Assembly: GCA_029879665.1 (NCBI GenBank)
Contig: JAOUPW010000174.1
Span: 1-5,301, forward strand
Length of the DNA: 5,301 bases
Reading direction: 5' to 3'
Source: Rhodospirillales bacterium
GTDB taxonomy: Bacteria > Pseudomonadota > Alphaproteobacteria > Rhodospirillales > JAOUPW01
The position numbers and the translations under genes were made by a program. The notes under the pieces were generated by a model. The model was given only the letters and a program-made list of their open reading frames with translations, searched no databases and was not told the origin of the DNA. Numbering within the stretch: the stretch's first letter is position 1; every line of letters starts with the position of its first letter. Positions 1 through 5,301 of the stretch are shown here, piece after piece.

Positions 1-977
1 TCGTTCTGGACTTGAGCGAGCCTGCCCTCGTCAGCGGTGCCTTCATGGTGGCGCCAGATGCAAGCTATGGCCCCCGGCTGGTCCTTGACCTGACGCAGAC
101 CACCCGCCAAGCCTTTCTTACCAATGCTGGCGGAGCCCCTGTTCTGGTCTCTTTGTCCGGTACGGTCACTAATTCCACGGAAACCCTTTCCCGGGTGCCT
201 GCCGCGAAGCCCTTGCAACAGGCTAGGGCGGTTTCTCCTCCACCCGGTAATTCCGCCCGCCCCCCGGCGCCCAGGCGTTCGCCAAAACGGGTCATCGTGC
301 TTGACCCCGGACACGGCGGCGTAGACCCGGGCACTACCGGTGGCGGCGGAACCCTTGAAAAATACCTGACCTTGTCGGTGGCGCGGGAAATCAAAAAACA
401 ATTGGAAGAGACAGGACGCTACAAGGTTTCCTTGACTCGGAGCCGGGATGTATTCGTCAGGCTGCGTAAAAGGGTTGAACTCGCCCGCGTTGCCGAGGCT
501 GATCTGTTTGTTTCCATTCATGCGGACGCCATAAAGGACAATAATATACGCGGCCTTTCCGTATATACCCTGTCTGAAAAAGCCTCCGATAAAGAAGCTG
601 CGGCCCTGGCGGATAAAGAAAACAAGGCGGACCTTATTGCCGGTATCGACCTGTCCAATGAATCCACTGAAGTGACGAATATTCTCATTGATTTGGCGCA
701 ACGGGAATCCATGAACCAGTCCGCCCAATTTGCCTCAAGGTTGGTCCAGGAACTTCAAAAGGATGTCAGGTTGCTCAGAAATACACATCGGTTTGCCGGA
801 TTTGCCGTGTTGAAAGCTCCGGACGTGCCGTCCGTTCTGCTGGAATTAGGATTTTTGTCAAACCGGGAAGACGAAAAAAAGCTTCGCGACAAGAAATTCC
901 GTACCCGGCTGGCAAAATCCATTCTCCGGGCCTTGGATAATTATTTTACAACCGTGGAAGAGGCCCGGCGAAGGTAG
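1..977 (+). CDS. amiC: N-acetylmuramoyl-L-alanine amidase, AmiC type (5'-partial: AMIN domain end plus Amidase_3 domain)
   Basis: This is a periplasmic zinc amidase that cuts the bond between N-acetylmuramic acid and L-alanine, and it is needed to split septal peptidoglycan in daughter-cell separation. The frame is open to the left edge (first full codon at base 3), so the start and export signal lie outside; the TTG at 12 is internal, because the codons before it (VLD) continue the AMIN-domain fold. Order seen: the end of an AMIN domain (to about base 170), a Pro/Ala/Ser-rich linker (about 170-285), then an Amidase_3 catalytic domain to about base 947. Expected zinc ligands are present: His in DPGHGG (312-314), Glu in GGTLEK (357-359) and His in SIHAD (519-521); the catalytic Glu is in LLELGFLSN (843-845). 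The helical insert at about 624-716 (ADLIAGIDLSNESTEV onward) matches the autoinhibitory helix of AmiB/AmiC enzymes, which LytM factors such as EnvC, NlpD or DipM relieve. The stop is TAG at 975-977. The assignment is firm; the amiC symbol rests on family resemblance. Confidence 0.93.
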   Translation, partial: VLDLSEPALVSGAFMVAPDASYGPRLVLDLTQTTRQAFLTNAGGAPVLVSLSGTVTNSTETLSRVPAAKPLQQARAVSPPPGNSARPPAPRRSPKRVIVLDPGHGGVDPGTTGGGGTLEKYLTLSVAREIKKQLEETGRYKVSLTRSRDVFVRLRKRVELARVAEADLFVSIHADAIKDNNIRGLSVYTLSEKASDKEAAALADKENKADLIAGIDLSNESTEVTNILIDLAQRESMNQSAQFASRLVQELQKDVRLLRNTHRFAGFAVLKAPDVPSVLLELGFLSNREDEKKLRDKKFRTRLAKSILRALDNYFTTVEEARRR

Positions 978-1148
978 GCTCAGAACCCGCCCTCTTCCTG
1001 GTCAACCCGCCAAATCCATGTCGCAATTTGGCCGTAATTTCAAGATATCTGGGCGTCTCGCCCTGTTATCGTCTGGCGTTTGATTCTAGAATGGGGTTTC
1101 AGGGAAAAAGGCCATCGGGCCATAGAGCTAACAAAAATCAAACCTACA
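978..1148. other. Amidase-mrcA intergenic gap
   Basis: This 171-base gap shows no convincing gene. It contains a compact hairpin (GGGCG-TCT-CGCCC, 1051-1063) with no following U-run, a perfect 10-base palindrome ATTCTAGAAT (1083-1092), and a GGCCAT direct repeat at 8-base spacing (1110-1115 and 1118-1123). A 94-codon frame starting at 1028 overlaps mrcA in another frame and shows no recognisable protein character. The gap is large enough for mrcA to have its own promoter, but read-through from the amidase gene is equally possible because no strong terminator is visible. Confidence 0.6.
1064..1092 (+). promoter_or_regulatory. Weak sigma70-like promoter candidate for mrcA
   Basis: TAGAAT (1087-1092) matches the -10 consensus at five of six bases. 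The best-spaced upstream hexamer, TGTTAT (1064-1069, 17-base spacer), is a poor -35 match, so the call rests almost entirely on the -10 element. Transcription would start near 1099 and leave a leader of about 50 bases before the mrcA ATG. The -10 lies inside the palindrome ATTCTAGAAT, so the same bases could instead be a protein-binding site. Confidence 0.22.
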
Positions 1149-3560
1149 ATGATAAGATTTCTCGCCACCTTGTTCGGAATGCTGTTGATCCTCGTCTTTA
1201 TCGGCGCAGGCGCGGGGCTGTATGTATTTTATTATTTCGGGCGCGGGCTTCCCGAATATCACCAGTTAGCGGATTACGAACCCCCCGTAATGACAAGGGT
1301 CCATGCCGGTGACGGTCAGTTGCTGGCTGAATACGCGATCGAAAAGCGTGTCTTCGTGCCTATCAAGGCGATGCCGAGAAGAGTCGTGAACGCTTTTCTC
1401 TCTGCCGAGGACAAGAATTTCTATTCCCATCCTGGCGTTGACATCTTGGGCGTGGTGCGGGCGGTGGTCACCAACCTGAAAAATATGGGATCAAGCAAAA
1501 GGCTGGTCGGGGCGTCAACCATTACTCAGCAGGTCGCTAAAAACTTTCTTCTTAGCAACGAATTGTCCTGGGATCGAAAGGTTAAGGAAGCGATCCTCGC
1601 CTTTCGTATCGAGCGGACCTTTACCAAGGATCGAATTCTCGAACTCTACCTTAACGAAATCTATCTTGGTTTCGGTTCTTACGGCGTGGCGGCGGCGGCT
1701 TTGAACTATTTCAATAAACCGCTAGATGAGTTGACCGTTGCCGAAGCTGCGTATCTGGCGGTGTTGCCCAAGGCGCCGAACAATTACAACCCCCGCAAGT
1801 TTCCGGAACAGGCCCGGTCTCGCCGCAACTGGGTTATCAGTCGCATGGAAGAAGAAAAATATATCACATCTACGGAATCCGCAATTGCCCTAGCGACCCC
1901 CCTGATTATTCAATCGCGATCGGAAACCGAATTCGTGGCGGCTGACTATTTTTCAGAAGAGGTGCGCCGTGAATTAGCCAAACGATATGGCGAAAGTCAG
2001 CTTTACAAGGGCGGACTTTCCGTCCGCACTACTCTGGACCCGCGCCTTCAGAAAATCGCTGATAGCGTGGTCCGATCGGGACTGATTGAGTATGATCGTC
2101 GTCATGGCTGGCGGGGGCCTCTTTCCCGATTGAAAAATCCTGGTAACCTTTCGTCTGAGTTGAAGTCCGTTAAACTTCCCGCCTTTTTGAACTGGACGCC
2201 GGCGGCGGTTTTGAAAGTGAGTAAAACCGATGCCTTAATCGGGTTTTCCGATGGTAGCCGGGGTTCCATACCGCTGGCAGAGTTGAAGTGGGCGCGGCCC
2301 TGGGCCAAAGACCAAAAAGTCGGACCCTCGGTTAACCGCCCGTCGGATGTGTTGGCGGTTGGCGACATTATCGCTGTTGAAAAAGTCACCGCCAATGCCA
2401 AGGAGGTGGCATATCCGCCGGATACGTATGGATTGCGACAAATTCCCGATATTGAAGGCGCCCTGATTGCGTTGGACCCTCACACCGGACGCGTGCTGGC
2501 GATGACCGGCGGATTTAATTTTGCCGCCAGCCAGTTCAACCGCGCAACTCAAGCCTTGCGGCAACCGGGGTCGGCGTTCAAGCCGTTTGTTTACCTCGCG
2601 GCCATTGATTCTGGTTTTACGCCGTCCACTTTGGTTTTGGATGCGCCTTTTGTCATTGACCAGGGTCCCGGCCTGCCTAAGTGGCGGCCCGCGAACTATA
2701 CTAAGAAGTTCTATGGCCCCAGTACCATGCGGTTGGGAATTGAAAAATCCCGTAATCTGATGACGGTGCGTCTGGCACAAACCATAGGCATGGATAAAAT
2801 CTCCGATTACGCCGAACGGTTCGGAATAGTGGATAAGCTTCCCCGGACGTTGTCTATGTCCCTAGGTGCCGGCGAAACAACTTTGATGCGCCTGACAACA
2901 GCTTACTCCATGCTTGTCAACGGAGGTAAAAAGATCACTCCCACTTTGATTGACCGAATACAGGATCGCCACGGTCGCACGGTATTTCGTCATGATGAGC
3001 GTATTTGCGCCAACTGCCGGGCAAATTATTGGACCGGTCAATCGGTGCCGGCCATACCCGACAACCGTGAAACCGTGACAGATCCGGCAAGTGCCTATCA
3101 AATGGTTTCCATGCTTCAGGGAGTGGTCCAGCGGGGAACGGGGGTCAAAATTCAGGTTGTCAAAAAGCCGCTCGCAGGAAAGACGGGAACGACGAACGAT
3201 AGTTTTGATGCGTGGTTTCTGGGGTTTTCCCCCGACCTTGCGGTCGGCGTGTTGGGAGGGTTTGACAATCCTCGTACGCTTGGCACCAGGGAACAAGGTG
3301 CGTCGGTTGCGGCGCCCATCTTCCGGGATTTCATGGCAGCCGCTCTGGAAAAGAAACCTGCCATTCCCTTCCGTATTCCACCGGGGATCCGTTTGGTCCG
3401 GGTCGATGCCGTATCCGGGAAACTGGCCAAGCCCTATGACAAGAAGGTTATACTCGAAGCCTTCAAGCCCGGCACCGAGCCCACCGGCAAGGAAGAGGTC
3501 GTGGAGGGAATCAATGCCGTGGCGGGATCTCCGGCGACCGGGACCGGCGGGCTTTACTGA
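1149..3560 (+). CDS. mrcA: Penicillin-binding protein 1A, bifunctional peptidoglycan glycosyltransferase/transpeptidase
   Basis: This class A PBP polymerises lipid II into glycan strands and cross-links their stem peptides at the outer face of the inner membrane. I place the start at ATG 1149 (803 aa), because it directly precedes the basic residue and hydrophobic anchor MIRFLATLFGMLLILVFIGA; a TTG at 1080 would add 23 atypical residues. No good ribosome-binding site precedes the ATG. Domains: membrane anchor about 4-30; GT51 glycosyltransferase about 50-230, with catalytic Glu87 in EDKNFYSHPG, GASTITQQ (121-128), RKVKE (143-147, second conserved Glu) and LELYLNEIYLG; an OB-like inter-domain region about 290-420; transpeptidase about 435-735, with nucleophile Ser475 in SAFK, S534-R-N536 and KTG at 678-680. 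All catalytic motifs are intact. A CxxC pair (Cys620, Cys623) lies between the SxN and KTG motifs. The protein ends in GTGGLY. The amidase gene lies upstream and prfB downstream, on the same strand. ponA is a common alternative symbol. Confidence 0.96.
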   Translation: MIRFLATLFGMLLILVFIGAGAGLYVFYYFGRGLPEYHQLADYEPPVMTRVHAGDGQLLAEYAIEKRVFVPIKAMPRRVVNAFLSAEDKNFYSHPGVDILGVVRAVVTNLKNMGSSKRLVGASTITQQVAKNFLLSNELSWDRKVKEAILAFRIERTFTKDRILELYLNEIYLGFGSYGVAAAALNYFNKPLDELTVAEAAYLAVLPKAPNNYNPRKFPEQARSRRNWVISRMEEEKYITSTESAIALATPLIIQSRSETEFVAADYFSEEVRRELAKRYGESQLYKGGLSVRTTLDPRLQKIADSVVRSGLIEYDRRHGWRGPLSRLKNPGNLSSELKSVKLPAFLNWTPAAVLKVSKTDALIGFSDGSRGSIPLAELKWARPWAKDQKVGPSVNRPSDVLAVGDIIAVEKVTANAKEVAYPPDTYGLRQIPDIEGALIALDPHTGRVLAMTGGFNFAASQFNRATQALRQPGSAFKPFVYLAAIDSGFTPSTLVLDAPFVIDQGPGLPKWRPANYTKKFYGPSTMRLGIEKSRNLMTVRLAQTIGMDKISDYAERFGIVDKLPRTLSMSLGAGETTLMRLTTAYSMLVNGGKKITPTLIDRIQDRHGRTVFRHDERICANCRANYWTGQSVPAIPDNRETVTDPASAYQMVSMLQGVVQRGTGVKIQVVKKPLAGKTGTTNDSFDAWFLGFSPDLAVGVLGGFDNPRTLGTREQGASVAAPIFRDFMAAALEKKPAIPFRIPPGIRLVRVDAVSGKLAKPYDKKVILEAFKPGTEPTGKEEVVEGINAVAGSPATGTGGLY

Positions 3561-3627
3561 TTTCATTCGAATTAATGAATTATTCTTGCTGTGTTAGGCT
3601 AACCCCGGGCTTGTCCGCGGGTCTGTG

Positions 3628-3657
3628 TTCCGGGTAAAACTTCACCAGATATATACT
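3628..3657 (+). promoter_or_regulatory. Candidate sigma70-type promoter for prfB
   Basis: TATACT (3652-3657) is a good -10 hexamer, preceded after 18 bases by TTCCGG (3628-3633), a modest -35. Transcription would begin near 3664, leaving a leader of only about 11 bases with the ribosome-binding site almost at the transcript end. That is short, so a start further upstream in the AT-rich stretch 3561-3600 remains possible. The AT-rich DNA right after the mrcA stop fits a regulatory region. Confidence 0.4.
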
Positions 3658-3664
3658 TTTTTGC

Positions 3665-3668
3665 GGAG
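3665..3668 (+). promoter_or_regulatory. Ribosome-binding site deciding the prfB start
   Basis: GGAG lies six bases before ATG 3675. This fixes the true start of prfB upstream of the internal TGA, rather than at the TTG at 3769 that opens the long downstream frame. That TTG has no comparable site in front of it. Confidence 0.75.
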
Positions 3669-3674
3669 AAACGT

Positions 3675-4779
3675 ATGCGCGCCGAACTTGAAACCATAAC
3701 TCAGGATATCAAGCAGTCGTTGGAACTGCTGAGGAGGCATCTTTGACTATGACAATGCCGTCCTGCGTTTGGATGAATTAAACGCCGAAGCGGAAAATCC
3801 GGCTTTGTGGGACAATCCCGATAAGGCTCAGGAGGTCATGCGGGAACGTACGCGGCTGGAAGAAGGAATTGGCTCTCTCGACAAAATGGAAAGAGACCTT
3901 GCCGATAATGTGGAACTCATTGAATTGGGGGAAGCGGAAGGGGATGTTGGCGTAATCTCCGAAGCCGAATCTGCACTCGCGCAATTAAAATCAGAAACCG
4001 ATAAGGCCGAACTGCAAACGCTTCTTTCGGGCGAGGCGGACAGCAATGACTGTTATCTTGAGGTTCACGCCGGCGCCGGTGGAACCGAGGCCCAGGACTG
4101 GGCCGAGATGCTTCTGCGCATGTACGCCCGCTGGGCCGAGGCGCATGGCCATAAACTGGAGTGGATTGAAGAAAGCGCCGGCGAAGAAGCCGGAATCAAG
4201 TCCGCGACGTTGAAAATTTCCGGGCACAATGCCTACGGCTGGATGAAAACGGAAAGCGGGGTTCACCGTTTGGTACGGATTTCACCGTATGATTCAAGTG
4301 CCCGGCGTCATACAAGTTTCTCATCCGTCGGGGTTTATCCGGTTGTGGATGACGATATAGAAGTCGATATTCTGGATAAGGATTTACGTGTTGATACCTA
4401 CCGGGCTTCCGGCGCCGGTGGGCAGCACGTCAATAAGACCGACAGCGCCATCCGCATCACCCATCTTCCGACGGGGATCGTGGTGCAATGTCAGAATGAT
4501 CGCTCGCAACACAAAAACAGGGCTCAGGCCATGAAAATGCTGAAGGCCCGGCTTTATGAGCGGGAATTGCAAATGCGCGAGGAGGAAGCCCTGGCCGAAC
4601 GTAACGCCAAAACCGATATCGGTTGGGGACATCAAATCCGATCCTATGTCCTGCACCCTTATCAGATGGTGAAAGACCTCCGGACCAATGTCGAGACCAG
4701 CAATACTCAGGGAGTCCTCGATGGCGACCTTGACGAATTCATGTCGGCGGCCCTGGCCTTCCGTGTCAAGGGCAAGTAA
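3675..4779 (+). CDS. prfB: Peptide chain release factor 2 (RF2), expressed by programmed +1 frameshift
   Basis: RF2 recognises UGA and UAA in the ribosomal A site and triggers hydrolysis of peptidyl-tRNA. Translation starts at ATG 3675, runs 23 codons to CTT (3741-3743), then slips one base at TGA 3744-3746 and resumes at GAC 3745 through to the TAA at 4777-4779. The joined product is 367 residues, against 365 in E. coli. The junction reads LRRHL-DYDN, matching the RF2 sequence LRGYLDYD. The N-terminal helical domain spans roughly 1-110. The stop-codon-reading tripeptide is SPY at 203-205 (SPF in E. coli), followed by RRHTSFSS. The catalytic GGQ is at 248-250 (bases 4417-4425) in [16 protein letters not shown]; its Gln is normally methylated by PrmC. 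Ala244 occupies the position that is Thr246 in E. coli K-12. Autoregulation through the frameshift is expected. An annotation without the shift would give a 336-residue protein from TTG 3769 and lose the start of domain 1. Confidence 0.96.
3732..3747 (+). promoter_or_regulatory. prfB programmed +1 ribosomal frameshift site
   Basis: The stretch reads AGGAGG (3732-3737), CAT, CTT (3741-3743), TGA (3744-3746), C (3747). It has every part of the known prfB recoding signal: an internal Shine-Dalgarno element exactly three bases before the slippery CUU, then UGA followed by C, a poor termination context. E. coli has AGGGGG-UAU-CUU-UGA-C with identical spacing. Low RF2 slows termination at this UGA; tRNA-Leu then slips from CUU to UUU and the ribosome continues in the +1 frame. 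High RF2 ends translation after 23 residues. The coding frame before and after the site aligns with RF2 without gaps, so a sequencing error is unlikely. Confidence 0.96.
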
Positions 4780-4803
4780 GCCGCCGGAAAGTAAAAAGGC
4801 GGT
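4780..4803 (+). terminator. Weak hairpin at the 3' end of prfB
   Basis: GCCGCC (4780-4785) can pair with GGCGGT (4798-4803): five GC pairs plus a closing G-U, around a 12-base A-rich loop. It starts immediately after the prfB stop. Only GTTT follows the stem, so it is a poor intrinsic terminator on this strand, and it may work only weakly or as a 3'-end stabiliser. Confidence 0.35.
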
Positions 4804-4811
4804 GTTTCGCC
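4793..4811 (-). terminator. Probable short intrinsic terminator of the fliL-type gene
   Basis: Read on the minus strand this is GGCGAAACACCGCCTTTTT: a four-pair GC stem (4808-4811 with 4798-4801), a six-base loop, then five T. It begins eight bases beyond the TAG stop of the convergent gene. The stem is short, so efficiency is uncertain. It shares the 4798-4803 arm with the prfB hairpin on the other strand. Confidence 0.45.
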
Positions 4812-4818
4812 AAGATTT

Positions 4819-5301
4819 CTAGCGCAGCATGAAATCTTTGAACAGAATGCCCTTGATTTCGATCGGCGCCAATCGTTTGCGGAGGACGGCGAGCAGATCC
4901 TTGCGGGTTTGTTCCGCTCCCTTTGCCCCCGACAATTCTTCTCTTGTTTTGTTGCGAAGATACAACTGGATCGAATCGAGAGCGGCCGGAGTCATTTTTC
5001 CCAAAGACCCAAGATCTCCCCTTTCGGGCAATTCAAGTGTAATCTGAATGCGGACCGACGGTGATTTGCATTTTCCGGTTACCAGATCGGCGGAAACATC
5101 CGGTAAGGTTGAATAAAAGGTTTTTTCCTCGGAAAAGAAACCGGCTATTCCTTTCTTCTTATCCACTTCCGGTTCTTTTTTCGTCTCATCTTTAATTTCA
5201 GTTTTGTCAGGCAGAAAAAAGAAATAGACGGATCCGCCGCTTGCGGCGGCTACGGCAACGAGAATAATGCTAAAAAGAAGGGGCTTTATCCACTTGTTCG
5301 G
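4819..5301 (-). CDS. fliL: Flagellar basal body-associated protein FliL family (5'-partial)
   Basis: FliL is a single-span inner-membrane protein that associates with the flagellar stator around the MS ring and affects torque or swimming. The frame is open from the right edge (160 residues visible) to TAG at 4821-4819. A GTG at 5166 is internal, because the frame upstream of it encodes the expected membrane helix. In the visible part, residues about 7-30 (LLFSIILVAVAAASGGSVYF core) form the transmembrane segment after a basic WIK start. A charged Lys/Glu-rich linker follows (about 31-60), then the periplasmic FliL domain: FYSTLPDVSADLVTG (62-76), the strand VRIQITLELP, the TPAALDSIQLYLRNKTREEL helix, and the closing IKGILFKDFMLR. 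Only a few N-terminal residues should be missing. No fliM follows it: the next gene is convergent prfB. The family call rests on layout and C-terminal pattern, so a FliL-like paralogue cannot be excluded. Confidence 0.85.
   Translation of the reverse strand, partial: PNKWIKPLLFSIILVAVAAASGGSVYFFFLPDKTEIKDETKKEPEVDKKKGIAGFFSEEKTFYSTLPDVSADLVTGKCKSPSVRIQITLELPERGDLGSLGKMTPAALDSIQLYLRNKTREELSGAKGAEQTRKDLLAVLRKRLAPIEIKGILFKDFMLR

Noticed and set aside
1051..1063. GGGCG-TCT-CGCCC hairpin as terminator of the amidase gene
   Set aside because: The stem has five pairs with a tight loop, and TGTTATCG rather than a U-run follows, so intrinsic termination is not supported.
1028..1312. 94-codon plus-strand frame spanning the amidase-mrcA gap
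   Set aside because: It overlaps the PBP1A membrane anchor in another frame, has arginine-rich out-of-frame composition, and has no recognisable domain.
2235..2780. Minus-strand open frame (181 codons) inside mrcA
   Set aside because: It is a shadow of the PBP1A frame with no family resemblance and no sign of its own promoter or ribosome-binding site.
2862..3566. Long minus-strand open frame (234 codons) opposite the mrcA 3' half
   Set aside because: It lies wholly antisense to a clearly coding transpeptidase domain, and its translation shows no recognisable motif or domain.
3572..3586. CtrA-type site (TTAA-N7-TTAA) before prfB
   Set aside because: Only the first half-site is present; the second reads TTCT.
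3744..3746. In-frame TGA read as a pseudogene mutation or sequencing error in prfB
   Set aside because: The surrounding AGGAGG-CAT-CTT-TGA-C is exactly the known recoding signal and all downstream RF2 motifs are intact.
3769..4779. prfB as a 336-residue protein starting at TTG 3769
   Set aside because: It lacks the first part of domain 1 and a ribosome-binding site; the upstream ATG with GGAG and the frameshift signal explain the full RF2.
4829..5047. 72-codon plus-strand frame opposite fliL
   Set aside because: It is antisense to the conserved FliL domain and has no independent support.
1..5301. A novel defence, mobile or biosynthetic system
   Set aside because: All sizeable coding regions belong to well-known core families and the gaps are short, with no repeats arrays, transposase or integrase genes, or unknown genes.

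Overview
The window looks like chromosomal core DNA from an alphaproteobacterium. The order lytic amidase - penicillin-binding protein 1A - release factor 2 on one strand is a familiar alphaproteobacterial arrangement. The details of the proteins also fit that class: the PBP1A membrane-anchor region, its RRHGWRGP segment and its GTGGLY end, and the RF2 [15 protein letters not shown] stretch and its C-terminal half. GC content is moderate by eye. A flagellar fliL-type gene on the other strand implies a motile organism. I cannot name a genus; a Rhodospirillales-like lineage is possible but is only a guess.

Layout: bases 1-977 (+) hold the 3' part of an AmiC-type N-acetylmuramoyl-L-alanine amidase, cut by the window edge inside its AMIN domain. 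Bases 978-1148 are a short gap with a weak promoter candidate and two small symmetric elements. Bases 1149-3560 (+) hold a complete class A penicillin-binding protein, PBP1A (mrcA/ponA). Bases 3561-3674 are a promoter-bearing gap. Bases 3675-4779 (+) hold a complete prfB, encoding release factor 2, whose reading frame is interrupted at codon 24 by an in-frame TGA inside a canonical programmed +1 frameshift site. A 39-base gap with overlapping hairpins separates it from a convergent, 5'-truncated fliL-type gene (4819-5301, -).

How the genes work together: the amidase removes stem peptides from septal peptidoglycan and PBP1A polymerises and cross-links new strands, so the first two genes pair wall cleavage with wall synthesis. 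prfB is functionally separate; it controls its own level through translation, because RF2 scarcity at its own UGA codon promotes the frameshift needed to make RF2. The FliL protein would sit in the inner membrane next to the flagellar stator and rotor.

I found no mobile element, CRISPR array, RNA gene or unknown gene cassette. The window does not appear to contain an undescribed system. The most noteworthy element, the prfB recoding site, is a well-known type, although a simple gene caller would miss it and truncate the protein.
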